Part shown: positions 34,400 through 46,832 of the stretch, piece by piece
How positions within the stretch are numbered: position 1 is the first letter of the stretch
Layout: each line of letters starts with the position of its first letter
Origin: Cytospora piceicola
Taxonomy: Eukaryota; Ascomycota; Sordariomycetes; Diaporthales; Cytosporaceae
Assembly (NCBI GenBank): GCA_023375675.1
Contig: JALQBC010000011.1
Coordinates: 372,001 to 436,000, forward strand
Reading direction: 5' to 3'
Length of the DNA stretch: 64,000 nt
The notes under the pieces: generated by a model
Databases searched by the model: none
Told to the model about the DNA's origin: nothing
Seen by the model: only the letters and a program-made list of their open reading frames with translations
Program-made: the position numbers and the translations under genes

Positions 34400-36540
34400 T
34401 CACTTGCTACCGAAGCGCGGTGGCGGGATCGGCGTGACCCTCTTGGGGGTCCTGATGTTCTCCAGGGCCTCGTCGAAGCTGCCCTTCTCCGGCCTGGCCG
34501 GCGTCGCCTCGGGCCTCTCCTCCTTCCTGCCCCTCTTCCTCCGCTCCTTCTTCGCGTCGGACGACGAGGCCGGGCGCGTGAGGTCCACGACGTGGGCGGG
34601 CTTGGGGAAGGGGATGGGCACGGGGGTCTGCTTGGCGGGGATCTGCGTGGAAGGGAGGGCGGCGCCGGGGGATGCGGACCTCCTGGAGGCGGGTGCTGGC
34701 TGAGATGCAGAGGGCACTGGGGGGGCCTTGGGCTTGGTGGCTCTGGGCTTCTTGGCGCTTGCGCCGCCGTTGACCTGTGGGGGCAGGGGGACGGGCGTCT
34801 CCTTGTGGCCCGACTGTGCGACCGGGGCCTTTTCTTGAACATTTTTACTTGTCTTCTGCTTTTTCGCGGGCGTCTCAGCGTTGGTTTTCTTGCTGGGAGT
34901 TTCCTTCTGGGTGGGGGTGGTCGCTGCTGGTCCATTCTCACCGTCATTTGCGTGCTTCCGCTTCTTCTTGGAGCTGGTCGCTGCTGTCTCTTGAGATGCA
35001 GCGTTGCGCTTCTTGGAGTTCGCAGGAGGGGCAAGTGTGGGCTTGGGGGATGGCACGCCCAGAGGCGTGTAGCGAGCCTTCAGTCCCTCTGGTTGGGGGC
35101 GGGCTGGCTTGGTCGTAGCAACTGTCTGAGTAGTAACGATGCTAGCGGGGCCATCAGCAGGGAATGTCTCGCTGCGAGTGAAGTGCATGGTTTGGTTGAC
35201 AGGGCGCTCAACTATATCAAGAAGGTCAGTCACCAGATCGCGGTCTGTTCGGGGAGCAAGAATTGCTTACGCATGGAGTACTCGTCTCCATTCTTGTTGG
35301 GGATGAGAAGCCTGAACGAGGAAGAGGCAGCAGGGTTGTCGAAAGCCATGCGGTAGTCATCGCCGTTGTGAGACAGGACGGGCAGGCCCTTCTGAGCTTG
35401 ATCCATGGGGATAGTCAAGTCTTGCACAACGGTGACCGGCAGGGAAGCCGGCGCGGTGATGTACCAGACCTGCTTGCCGTCCATCTTGGCCTTCTCGAAG
35501 AAACCCGCGACATCTGTGGCATCGATGTTGCCATCTAGCTTGCGCAGGTGGAAATCTGGCGCCACAAACTCGGGTACAGAGCCGCTGCAGGGTTGTCAGC
35601 CATCCGAATAATGGTAAGAAGGTCTGCAAGGGACTTACACTTTCGTGGGGCTGCCACCATTCGTCAGAGCCGTTGACTGGTCCACCATCTCTACATCACT
35701 GTTGTCCTCCTCCTCAGGAATAGGTGACTTGGCAGCCTTGGCCGCCTTGGCCTTGCTCTTGCTCTTGCTCGTTCCCTCGATAGAAGCAGGGACTTGAGCC
35801 TTGGCAGTCTTTGCAGATTGGACATCGTTCGTGAATTGCTGTGCGATCTGAACCTCCGCGTCCTCGCTCGCGCTCTCGCTCTCACTCTCTTCGGAGCTGG
35901 ACTCAGACTCGGATGTGGTCTCCTCCTTTTTGATAGGCTTCGCGTTGGCCTTCGGTTTCGCGGCGGGTTTCTTGTCGGCCTTCGCCTTGGGCTTCTTTGC
36001 GTGATCGCTCTCGCTCTCGCTAGAGGTCTCAGACTCGTCGCTGGATTCTGGCTTTGGCTGGCTCTTGACTTCCTTAGTCTGCTTGGCCTGCTTGCCCTTT
36101 GCACTCGCCTTGGTATCTTCCTCGTCGCTGCTGGATTCGTCGTCGCTTCCGCTCTCAGATGAGGCCGACGACGAGCTGGTCTCCTCCTTCTTGACCTTCG
36201 TGCCAGCTACATTCTTCTTGACCGAAGCGGTCAACCCGTTGACAGTGGGGCTCTTGGCAGGTGTCGCCTTCACAGGAGTCGCCTTGTCCTTGGAAGATGG
36301 AGTCTGGGAGATCCTCTTCTTGAAATCAGAGGCGGCCTCCTTCGGAATGTCGCTGTCGTCGGAGTCGGAATCAGAGTCGCTGCCGGAGCTAGAGGAGCCA
36401 GAGTCATCGCCGACGAACTCGTTCTTCTTGAACCTGGGCGCAGCGGGCTTGTAATTGCCAAAGACGCCGCTGGAGCGGGCCTTCTCGGCGGAGCTAGCAT
36501 GAGCGCGCAAGCTCCCAGAGGGAGCTTTGGATCCTGCCAT
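34400..36540 (-). CDS. RNA polymerase I subunit RPA34-like (RPA34.5 family)
   Basis: Three minus-strand exons, 36540-35639, 35584-35271 and 35211-34400, give 675 aa. Introns are 54 and 59 bases (GTAAGT...CTGCAG and GTAAGC...TATAG). The RPA34 domain lies at about 300-425, mostly in exon 2: PEFVAPDFHLRKLDGNIDAT, FFEKAKMDGKQVWYITAPAS, VVQDLTIPMDQAQKGLPVLS and SFRLLIPNKNGDEYSM, ending with ERPVNQTMHF. In Pol I, Rpa34 pairs with Rpa49 as a TFIIF-like module that aids elongation and rRNA cleavage. Unlike the 233-aa yeast protein, this one has a 300-residue N-terminal arm of Ser/Glu/Asp and Lys/Ala tracts and a 250-residue Lys/Pro-rich C-terminal arm. Both are probably disordered and nucleolar. It is divergently paired with GRC3. 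Confidence 0.82.
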
Positions 36541-37297
36541 TGTTGGTGTGGAGCGACAGAAGGTAGGGTAATCGGAGTATCGGTGCACTGCTGTCGAGCT
36601 TCGACCAATTTCGTTTCGTAACAACGGCGCAATGGATTGTCGCGTCGCTCCTGCTTCGCTATGGGATGATTGATAACTCGCGAGGGTGGATTGTCGCGCT
36701 TCTTCGGTTCGCGTCGCGAGATCTGAACCGGTGGAGTTGGTTTGTCCGTGCGGTTCACAGGTATCGAAAGGTGGGTGTTTCGCGATGGCGACGAGAGGTT
36801 CGCGAAGGGCTAAAAGCGGCTGGCAGTTTCTAACAATGTATGTAAATGTATTGCAGCTGTCCGCGACCTTTCTAGGAGCTTGGGCAGAGCAAAAATAACG
36901 CGCGGGTAGGAGCGCGAAGGGGTGAAGCGTGAGGAGTGAGGAGTGAGGGTGAAGGGTTTTGCGGAAGTTTCTTTTCCAAAATTCAGTCGCAACAATCGCG
37001 TCTTCTCAAACAGAAAATGAGGAAAAAGAAAGTTTAGGAGGGCTGTTGGGGTCGATGTGGGGTTCAATTGACCACTTACAGGGAAGCTTCAGGCCTGTGT
37101 GACAGGGGGCACACACACCAGGGAATACGGTAAAGGGTTGCTCGAACCCCACTATCGAATTGAGACTTGGGGCGCCTGAACTACCTAAATACTAAGTGCC
37201 TACTTGAGTAAGAAGGTTGGTATTCAGTAGACGTGAGACGACGACAACACGTAATGAAGCTGAGGAGAAAAATGACGAATTACTTTAATTAGTAGAC
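36541..37297. promoter_or_regulatory. shared divergent promoter of RPA34-like gene and GRC3
   Basis: 757 bases separate the two start codons, which point away from each other. Both products act in ribosome production. The region has A-rich and GA-rich tracts (for example around 37015-37040 and 37260-37275) but no element I can name with confidence. Confidence 0.5.
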
Positions 37298-39534
37298 ATG
37301 TCCTCAAACAAAAAGAGGAAGATCGAAGTGGGCCAAGGCACTCCAAGTAAGTCTAACTTGACGGAAAATAACAAAGTAAACCCAGAGAACAATCGTTGAT
37401 TTATTTTTATAGTGCTGAGTGCTGCGGCCCTTCGGAGGAGGCTGCTTGAGAGGCAGGCTCCACCATCACCAGTACCAGCCGCAGAAGATGAGGTGAACAG
37501 TCCCAGCGGAGATGCTGCTGGCTCAGAACCCAAGCGCAAGATACCTGTCAGAGGTCCCGTAAAGAAGGAGGCTTCCGGCACCTTTGAGAAGATGCTGCTG
37601 GAGAGCGCTCAAGTTCCAGCTGCGGACGATACGTATGTAGTACTCAATGTCTTGTTTTCCTTACCCTATCAAAGTAAATCCTCTCATATGTTGACTCGAC
37701 CAAAAGTATAGAGACCCCTGAATCCGTTGAGGAACCCCCTAAGCGCAAAGTCGTCCCGCTGTCGTCCTTCAGGCAGACCAAGACCAACTTGCGCCAGAAG
37801 GCTGATGGGACTGCCGTCTTGAAACTCCCAGAGGCCGAGCGTCTCGTCATCCTTGGTAGCTACGGCATAAAGGTCAAGAGCGGCGAGGCCACCATCTCTG
37901 GCGCCACGGTCTACCCTTCAGAGACGATACACTGGGTTCACGCGCCTCACTGCCATGCCCTCCCTGTTCTGCGATGCTCCGAGGAGTCAGTCGTCGAGAT
38001 CAGTCACCACCCCTGCGCCCCTGACCTGAGGTCCCTGGAGAAATCCTCGCCGATCTTTGGAAACCTCTGGAATGAGATCAACTTCAGACAAGATGTCACA
38101 CGGCAGACATATCAGATCCTGTCCACGACCGCAGATGGCCCTAAGAAGGCCATGCTCCAGGACCTGAAGTCGCCAGCCCTGTGGAACAAGAAACTTGCCG
38201 ACCTGGTCAGGCCGACCCGGAAAGAACCCCCCGTCGTCCTGGTCTGTGGCCCAAAATCGTCCGGCAAGTCGACGCTATCGCGGATCTTGATCAATAGGCT
38301 GGTGACTGGCCAAGGAGGCACCAAGAAAAAGCTATGGCCCGGCACCGCCGTCATGGACATCGACCCTGGGCAGCCAGAGTTCTCGCCTCCTGGTGTGATC
38401 TCCCTCGTGCGGCTCGACCGACCAAACCTATCACCCCCATTCTGTCATCCGACCCTGGGTGACAAGCATATACTGCGATCACACGCCGTGGCAGCTGTGA
38501 CTCCGGCATTCAACATCGAGCACTACAAAGAATGTGTTCTAGAACTATTCCAGCACTACAAAGCGTACTGCAAGGATATTCCACTCGTAATCAACACTCC
38601 TGGATGGGTACAAGGCACGGGCCTGGGCTTACTGATGGATCTGATAAACGAAATACATCCTGCCGAAGTTGTCTACATGTCAGAGGACGGGCCGGAGGAC
38701 ACAGTGGAAGGACTCAAGTCGGCCTGCGAAAACATCCGCTTCACCACCCTCCCGTCCCAGTCCGGCGAATTCACGTCCAGGACCGCCATCCACCTCCGAC
38801 ACATGCAAGTCATGTCTTATTTCCACGTGGATCCGGACAAGACCGTCGGCGATCATGTCCGGTGGGACCCGCGGACGCTCACGTCCGTCCCGCCGCTCCT
38901 GGCCAAGTACGGCGGGCCCAACAGCGGGATCCTGGGGGTGGTCTGCTACGGGTACCAGCCGGGCGCCGAGCTCCTGGCCGACGCGGTCGACGGGACCGTG
39001 CTGGCGGTCGTGGAGGTCCAGGACCGCAGGGCCTTCCGCCTCGCCCAGGGGGACGCCGCCGCGGGGCATGCGCATGCCGAGGAGCACCGGGTGCTGGACC
39101 TCGAGAGGCTCACGCAGCGGACGCCGGAGCACGTCCCCTACATACGCCGCTCCGCGCCTCTCGACCCGCGATACTCACGCTGTCTCGGCCTCGCTCTGGT
39201 CCGCGGGGTCGACGCAGGGAAGAAGACCCTCGCCCTGTCCACCCCTGTGTCGCCGGGGACACTCGTTGGGAAGGAGATCGTCCTGGTCTCGGGCAAGTTC
39301 GACTCCCCTACGTGGGCGTACACCGAGGACCACTACTACCGCGTCTCTCAGAGGGAGGGCAAGGAGTACGAGAGGGATGCGGACGAGGATGATGTGCCTG
39401 ATGGCGGGGACGGGCGTTCAAAGGTGATCCCCTGGACCGAGAGGCTCCACGGGAGTCAGAAGAGGGCGATCGGGTCGCGGGTTTGGCGAGTAAGGCGGGA
39501 TCTTGGGAGAAATTCAGGAAACGCTGGGGACTAG
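37298..39534 (+). CDS. GRC3: polynucleotide 5'-hydroxyl kinase Grc3
   Basis: Three exons, 37298-37346, 37413-37632 and 37707-39534, give 698 aa. The N-terminus carries KKRK-type nuclear signals. The kinase has a Walker A loop, CGPKSSGKST (GPKSSGKST at residues 271-279), a Walker B-like MDIDPGQPEFSPPG and the lid/core segments INTPGWVQGTGLGLLMDLI. Grc3 phosphorylates the 5'-hydroxyl left by Las1 cleavage in ITS2, coupling pre-rRNA processing to exonuclease trimming; it also affects Pol I termination in yeast. The C-terminal domain includes YSRCLGLALVRGVD and VLVSGKFDSPTWAY. Intron 2 is unusual: only an AAAG acceptor at 37706 keeps frame, while the TATAG five bases downstream leads to an early stop. 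The divergent neighbour is the Pol I subunit gene. Confidence 0.92.
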
Positions 39535-41216
39535 ATACAGCGTGGTCGGTGGAGAGACACGTTTCGCTAAAGACCGAACCCAGCATCGGTTACGCGAGGT
39601 GAGCGAGAATAAGACTTCCCCTTCAGAATTAGCAATAAGATGCGATGAGGCATATCCAGACAAACTGTCATCGATGGAACAAAGTGAGCTCATTTTCGAG
39701 GCAGGTGAAACGTGGCGGAGGTGGATCAGGCAGGTGATGGTCACAACCACGTTGGAACAATTTAGATGAGCACAAGCTTTATGGTTTCAGCACCTTTGAT
39801 CATAGGCTCTTGGGTCTCAGTACTGTGATTTGGGCATCATGTTCAACTATCCTTCGATTCATTGGAGCAAAAGAGCTCGAGCGGCTATTGCTGTCTACCT
39901 TCTCTCTACCCGTCACTCTGCATGGCCCGACTTCCCGGCGCGGTTCCACTTTCCACGTCTCCTATACCTCGTCCTGCACACCTTATCTGGTCGCACAGTC
40001 TCGTCCACGCACCGGGCCCAAAACACGATCCCAAGCAAGCAAGCAAGCAAGCAGCACAGACGATGTCCAGCAAGCACACCCAAACTTCAGTGTGCCAGCC
40101 GAACCAGACTAAACGCATCATACTGGCCCATATCTTCGTCAGAAAGGGAGAAGGACGGAAGAGAACAGAACCGCCAAAGGACGACGCCTGTACCTTCAAA
40201 ATGGCTACACGCCAAACGCCAGCCCGGTGCTCTCGGTACAAACAAAACACAGCCCAGATTCTGGCTGGTAGAAGAAGAAGAAAATTGTAACACTTTGAGG
40301 TATCGCTTTTCGGTAAAAGATTCATATAAAGCCATGAACAGAGTAGGCCATGATGAGACCTTCCATCTGCTCCCGTTTCGTTTCGGCCCGTACGTGCAAA
40401 AATGGCAAGAAAAGGAAGAAAGAAAGACGGCCAATTCGTGCCCTGTAGACCCCTCCCTTGTTTCTGATATTGTAGATCCGGTGACGCCTAGGCCTGAATA
40501 ACGAGAAAGGCCGACTCGAATGAGGCATGCTGATGGTGATCGATGCCGCAGAAACTATTGCCGTGTGATCATAACAGGTCGCCGCCCAGGGTAGGAAAGG
40601 AACGAAAAACAAGAACTTTTCATACAAATAATGTCACATGATTGACACCTGCCAGCCTCGTCCATAGTCAATATTGCCAATCATCCAATGACTCTGAAGG
40701 TTTTCATCGACAGTCGGTCCACCACACCATCTGACTATTGACGAGCAGAAGCGGTATGATACCGAAGAGAGGGGAACCAACGCCTTGATAACATTGGCAT
40801 GTACCATAAGGGGGCTGTTTAGGAGTAACCGTCCCGTGGATGACTTTCAATATGCCACATCAAAGACGAAGAAGTTCGCAGGTAGCCAAGGTGTAGATGG
40901 ATGGAATATGAGCATAGCACAAGTAGTGCGCCGAGTCGCTCGTTCCAGAAGGTGGAGGTTGACAGCCAGGTGGTGGATAAGTGGCAAAGGCGAAAAGACA
41001 AAGATTGGAGCACTATATTTGGATCGACGAGCTCACAACGCTCCACAACGCTCTTGCCTGATCTAACAGAAATGAGGCTATTCCGGTGACGAAGGTTGAG
41101 CACAATGCTCACTGTGGTAGCCGTTTTGGAGTCGAGGTACGCCTAGAAGTCGCCTCGGTATGTGTGTTGCCCTTCTTCTTCTTCTTCCGCGGACACCAGC
41201 TCGGATTCTGGCAGGC
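39535..41216. other. convergent intergenic region
   Basis: 1.7 kb between the 3' ends of GRC3 and SPT7. No supportable gene. An (AAGC)n microsatellite lies at 40033-40053. Confidence 0.45.
40033..40053. repeat. (AAGC)n microsatellite
   Basis: About five tandem AAGC units in gene-free DNA. Confidence 0.8.
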
Positions 41217-44200
41217 CTACTGCTCATTACTCTCCGGGCTCAGCATGCCGACATCATCCTTCATGTCTCTAGACGGGCTGCTCGCAGGACCCTGGCTCTG
41301 CATACTCTCAGCGCGCTCTATACCCCCGCCGTGAAGCTGTGGGATGCTCTTGCCCGCTTTCTTGGCCTTCTCCGGAGTCGAGCTGGTGCCGCCTGGCTTC
41401 GGGTCAGTGACCTGGGCCTTCCCAGCTTCGAGCTTCTTCTTCTTCTTGGCCAGGGCGATTTGCTCCTTTGGTGGCCGTTTCTGGGGTGAGACAATCTTTC
41501 CGGTGGCGCCAAGACGAGGTCGAGGCCGCCTCTGCTTGACAGGAAGATCTTCATCCTCCACCAAAGGTTGATCGCCATTAGCATGCAACTTGGCGAGGAA
41601 GAAGTTCTTGACAAGCCCAATCTGTCCTTGGATGTTGTCTTTCGTGACAGATTCTGCAGAGGGAAGTTGCTCAAACATATCTTGGGTTTCTGGACCAGCG
41701 GTCTGCGCTTGGGACTGAAACGTGTTGCGGACACGAGTTTGCAGCAGGTGCAATGGCACTGACATCATCTCGAGGCCAAGCTCCCTGTCAAGACCAAGGG
41801 CCTTGAAGCCGAAGAAATCTTCACCAAGTTCTTCAGCAAAGTCACCTCCGACGAACTGCTCGCTACCATCGTTGAAGGCACCAGCTCCATCAGGCCCAGC
41901 ATCATTGAGTGCTGGTCGGAGTAAGTCTGCGAGATGCGACTTCATGCGCTCATGTATCGTGGCAAGCTTAGTTCCTAGTCGATCGACATCATCCTTGGCG
42001 TAGCCCTCGAGAGATTCGAGGCTATGGCCACTCTCATTCAGCGTGTGCAAGATCACCTCTTCCTGTGTGAAGCGAGGCTGAAACTTGGCACCGCGCTCGG
42101 CATATTTGCCCGTGGCATTTTTCTTTTCGGACTCCTGATAAACGTTGAACGTGCGAATAAGCTTCGCAAAGTAGTCACCGGCAATGTCTGTGACCACATC
42201 CAGCGCAGATGGCTGTAATTCTTCAAACCCGGCATGGTAGAAGATTTTGGCCACAGAACGCTGCATAGCGGACCTGCAAACTTGGGGTGCCACGACAGGT
42301 GCGTCTCCTGCGACGAAGTGCGGCTCGATGTCGGTCTCCATGAATGGCTCTGGCTCATACTTGGGGAACTGGTTGGCGTAAACCTGTGCCTGGATCTGCA
42401 TCTGCTTGATGACACTGATTTTTGAAACGACCTTCCTGGTTTCCTGCATCTGTCTCAAGTTCGCATCGAATTTCTTTGTCAGGATGCTCTCGGGCGCAAT
42501 GAAGCTTCCTCTTGGTACCATTCGCAGAACATCTTCGTGCTGGTTTATCACCTGGCCCTCGTCGTCCTCGATCCATTGCAGCTTCGCAGGGATATCTGGA
42601 ACAAGGCTTCCGGCCTCGTAGTAATCGGGAATGGTCCGGTCTTCCTCGTCCTCCATACCCTCTGCTAAGGTCTCCACCGGCTTTGCCGTCTCCTTGGCTG
42701 CGATAACCGAGGAGTCTGTGCCCGTCGTGGTGATAATGCCAGCGGATTCAGCTTGCTTTTGGCTCCTGAGCACACGTCGCATGCCAGCTTTGGTCCTCAG
42801 AAGAGCAGGCTCATCGACGTTCAGCTTGTTGCCCTTGAAAAGCTTGTAGCGCTCTCGAGCAATCAAGGCACGATCCTTCTTGGTGACTTGCTTCCAAATC
42901 TTGAACTCCTCATCCTCGAATTCCTGCTCAGCCGCCTCACCTAAAGCATGGTCCAGCGCCATGCCATTCAAAGACGGGCCATCGATATCCATGGCATCGG
43001 CATTGCTAACCCCAGACTGACCTAGGGGTGTGAATGAACCAACCGGAGGGGTTGCTAGTCCATTGCTCCCATCGCCAAACTCGGATCCTTCTCGACCGTT
43101 CTTGGCCAAGATCCCGTTTAGCTGGAGAATCGGCTTGGAGTCAGTGTTTGGCGTTCCTTCCTTCTGGTCCGAAGGAGCTTTTCTTGATTTGGCGGTGCCT
43201 TTGGTGCCTTGGGTGCGGCCACGAGAGGAAATGATGGGCTCGTCGTCACTGTCATCGCCGGCATCATCCTCGCCACCGTTTTGCTTGCGTCGTTCCTCGG
43301 CTTCGACCTCAGCACGAGGTCTTATGACCAAATCAGGAATCAGAGGAATGAGCTTGTCCGCCTCCCTTCGCATGCCATTAGCCATGCGAGGAAGGTTATT
43401 GCTCAAATTCTGATTATATCGAAGACAGTTATCCCAGATATAGTTCAGGTCCGTGACGAATTCGGCCTTCGACTTGTATTGAAGCTGCTTGAGCTTCTTG
43501 GTCATGGTACCAAGGTCCATGGGCTGCTTGATGACTGGGGGGGTGTCAGCAATTGCGCAGGTCCTGCCGCGATGAACTGCTGCCTACCTGAATAATAATC
43601 CGGCGCATCCCTCTTGCTCACTTTCTGCAAGAATGGGGTCGAGTACTCGGTGTGCGCCTTCAGTTCGCTAAGGACCTTCTCGAGAGCCTCGTACAACTCC
43701 TCCTGGCCAACGTTTTCCTCGCTCGCCCATTTCGAACGATTCTTCCTTACCTCATTCATGAGGCTGCGCAACTCTTGATCTGTAGCCTGAACCTGGCTAC
43801 GCTTCATGTCTATCCTGGCAATAAGATGCTTCAAGGTCAGACTCGAAGCACCAAGGTTGGCGCCGCTGAGGGACCCGTGGTTTTGCCCAGAGGTATCGTT
43901 GGAGGAGCTGCCGCCGTTCTTGTCCATTTCGGCTTGTATTTGCTTCTCCGATTCCTCTAGCTGTTGCTGTTCCAGCATAGCCGTCCGATCATTCTCGAGA
44001 GTATAAAACAGGGTATGGAAGCTGCGCTTGGCAGCCTCCTCGGTCGCATTGCGGGCCTCCTCTAACTCCTTGCGCGCATCTTCTGATGATTTCTCTTGCC
44101 CCTGCGCCAGGATATCTTCCTTGGATTTGTCGGCGTTCTTGCCAGGGGAGGAAACAGAATGCACCGGGGAGCTGCCGGACTTGGATGGAGAAAGGTATGT

Positions 44201-44686
44201 CTTGGCGGCTGCAGCATTTGCAGCATTATCTGACTTGCTGGGTACTGCCTGGCTGGTTTCATCATCGCCCCCATCCTCCTCCTCCTCTTCTTCGTCATCG
44301 TCATCACCATAGTCGTCTTCGTCGATGACCCGTTTCGCCTTTTTAAGGGGTGGTTGCTGTACGGGGGTGTGGTCGGTAGTTGGGGGTGGCAGGTTGAATG
44401 ACCCATCAGCGGTCGGGGGTCGCTTCAACGATTCTATGGCTTCCCGGTTGATGTCGCCGTCATCGGAGAAGAGCGACGCGATTTTGGCATCGGTTTTGCG
44501 AAAAAGTTGGGCGAAATGGGCGCGTCGATGTTCGTCGTCGTGGTTGTCGGATGCCTCAGGCATCAATATTGTCGCATCGTTCTGTGATCGCGACGAACCA
44601 TCAGATCCAAGGTGGTTCAGCCTGCTTCCATTACCCTGGCTGGTGGCAGGTGTTGGCCAGCCATTCTGAGCCTGATGTAAGGACAT
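41217..44686 (-). CDS. SPT7: SAGA complex subunit Spt7 (bromodomain, histone fold)
   Basis: Two minus-strand exons, 44686-43588 and 43534-41217, with a 53-base intron, give 1138 aa. The first in-frame ATG is at 44686. Residues 60-260 are acidic and Ser-rich with coiled-coil potential at about 205-260. The bromodomain lies at about 320-420: [20 protein letters not shown], then after the splice [20 protein letters not shown], and [11 protein letters not shown]. The intron therefore cuts the bromodomain just before the VIKQPMD helix. A histone-fold segment lies at about 780-835 ([40 protein letters not shown]), the part that pairs with Taf10. The C-terminal third has an [20 protein letters not shown] stretch typical of fungal Spt7, and a basic tail. 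Spt7 scaffolds the SAGA co-activator in the nucleus; loss disrupts the complex in yeast. Confidence 0.92.
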
Positions 44687-46063
44687 ATTGTCCTTCTGGT
44701 CAATTCGCAGGGCTGATGGACGGCCGGACACCCCATGCGCCGGGGGTAGGGTCGATTTTCACCGCCTTGCGGACGGAGTAGACTGGTTAGATGTGCATGG
44801 GATGAAAGCGCGTCATCGAAATAGATGGGGAGCTTGTCTTCCGGAATGGTGCTGGCCGATGTGGTGGTTAAAGTGATGGACTTTTGATGGGCGATGTTGG
44901 GCGGCGTGATGGATTGACGTTGTTTCTGGAGAGCGCATATCCGTTTTAGGTGGAGCTAGTACCGTCGCGCGACAGAGAGTGGACCGAGGCGCCTGGAGAA
45001 GCGTCACCAGGTACATCTTGTCTCAATTCTACCATACTCTTCAGTGACACTCCACGTTCTTGACAGTTGGTGGGCTCTCGAAAATATTCAATCTATATCA
45101 AACCCTTCTCTAATAACTTTTACAATCATTTCCATGTATTATTTCCTCCTAGCTGCCTATAATATTCACCTGCCCTATTTGCAGTGTATACCTCGAACCT
45201 CCAACGCTAGATTACATAATGATTTGCTTACGTGATGCGTACATGTCCAGGTGGTCTTATCGGATTATATAGAGGGAAGAAATACCTGCGTATTTACATA
45301 GCAGCACAACTCACAAATCGTATGTAAATCCTTCAGAAAGATACAAGGCCACTAAATCGAGGTGACAGTTGTGCCTTTAAGGGCATACGCGGGCGCCATG
45401 TTGCAAGGGTCACGACCGCGGAGTGCAGAACGACGATGCAGCTGTGATGCAGCATAGTCCCCGGAATTGCCCTGCCGGAGGATAGGGTAATCTGTATACA
45501 CGCCTAGCAGAACTACCAGGTGTTTCAAGCTCGCTAAGGGGGAAATAATTATGTAGATAATAAATTATCATAGCCTAAAACCCAAATATCGAGAGGAGAG
45601 TAATTCCATATATTCAATTTAGTACCTAGGTGTCATACCCAAATCTCAATGCCAAAATGGCAGTGCCCCCAACACACAGTAAGCTGACAGGCTTGGATCA
45701 AGTTCCGAGGTTTGCCCCAGGTGGAGTTCTAAGGGCCCAAGAGCCCGGTCACAGCTTGAGCTCAACTGGGCCGGGTGGGTGGAGCTGGTGGTGGTGCAGG
45801 TGGTGCCAAACACTGACTGGCTGACTGGGCAGAGCAAGCAACCTTGCCCCAGGCCACTTCACCCTAGAACTGCTCAGATCTGGAGACGGATCTGGATCTA
45901 GACTTTGTATCATACACACCCATACTCCCAGTGCTAGGTCCATTTCAACAACTCTTAGTGCTAATCACCGGTCTCATTTTAAATTTGTCTATTTCAGCCA
46001 TTATGAATAGTACCTCCTCCCATACATAATCATTCCGCGACTTCAAGCTCTACGCGCAACAAG
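44687..46063. other. divergent intergenic region
   Basis: 1.4 kb between the starts of SPT7 (minus) and the VanZ-domain gene (plus). No gene seen; about 45540-45620 is AT-rich. Confidence 0.45.
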
Positions 46064-46832
46064 ATGAGGATACGACTTCCCTTCGCAGGTTCGTCATAGT
46101 TTACCCCCCCCCCCCTCTCTCCGCCTTCGCAAGGCCCCCTAGCTGCAACCTTCCAAGCTTGCCAAGCTCGCAAGCTCCTACTAGGAAAGCGCAGCACCAG
46201 AGCCGCGATGATTACCAGCTGCTGACTACCCAACCCCAGGGGTCTTCTTCCTCTTGCTGCTACTGGCAGGCTACGCCGGCCTGACCAGCCTGCACGTCGA
46301 CGTCTACGTCAACGACAAGATCCTCCACCTCCTCACCTTCTTCCTCCTGACCGTCGTCTTCTACTGGATCCTCGACACCAACCGCCGGCGCACCCTGCAC
46401 TTCACCCTCGTCGTGTGCACCCTCTGCCTGGGCGTCGGCTCCGAGTTCCTGCAGGGCTTCCTGCCCAACGGCCGGGACTTTGACTTCTACGACATCGTCG
46501 CCAACGTGGTGGGCAGCCTGGCGGGGCTGGGCCTGTGCAGCTGGTACCACAAGCGCATGGTCGACAGGAAGAGGATGCAGAAGACGTACACCGCCGTGCC
46601 GGACGGCGAGTTCGACGAGGGCGCGGACATCGAGCTCGGCGAGGGCGTCGTGGGCGCCCAGGAGAGCGGCGTCGTGGACGCCTCCCCCGCGGCCGCCGGC
46701 GAGGGCTCCTCCAGCAGCAGCAAGACCCTGACGCTGGAGGAGGAGGTCGACAACTGGGACGAGAATGCGCCGGATGACTGGGGTGGCGTGGATGACACCG
46801 ATGTTGAGGAGCCGAAGAAGCGTGCCGACTAA
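46064..46832 (+). CDS. VanZ-domain membrane protein
   Basis: Two exons, 46064-46088 and 46240-46832, give 205 aa. The first exon encodes only MRIRLPFA plus one base. The 151-base intron (GTTCGT...CTGACTACCCAACCCCAG) contains a run of 12 C at 46104-46115. After splicing, the first hydrophobic helix starts immediately (VFFLLLLLAGYAGLTS). Three more follow, with the VanZ-family pattern VNDKILHLLTFFLLTVVFYW, CLGVGSEFLQGFLPNGRDFD and FYDIVANVVGSLAGLGL. The E-F-x-Q and GRxFDxxDxxAN pattern is the conserved core of the family. The C-terminal 80 residues are acidic and soluble. Bacterial VanZ gives low-level teicoplanin resistance; the biochemical role of fungal members is unknown. The first exon is short, so another upstream start cannot be excluded. 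Confidence 0.82.

Noticed and set aside
37130..37160. Possible tRNA T-arm-like sequence on the minus strand (GGTTCGAGCAACCC)
   Set aside because: No matching A box, acceptor stem or anticodon arm at the right distance.
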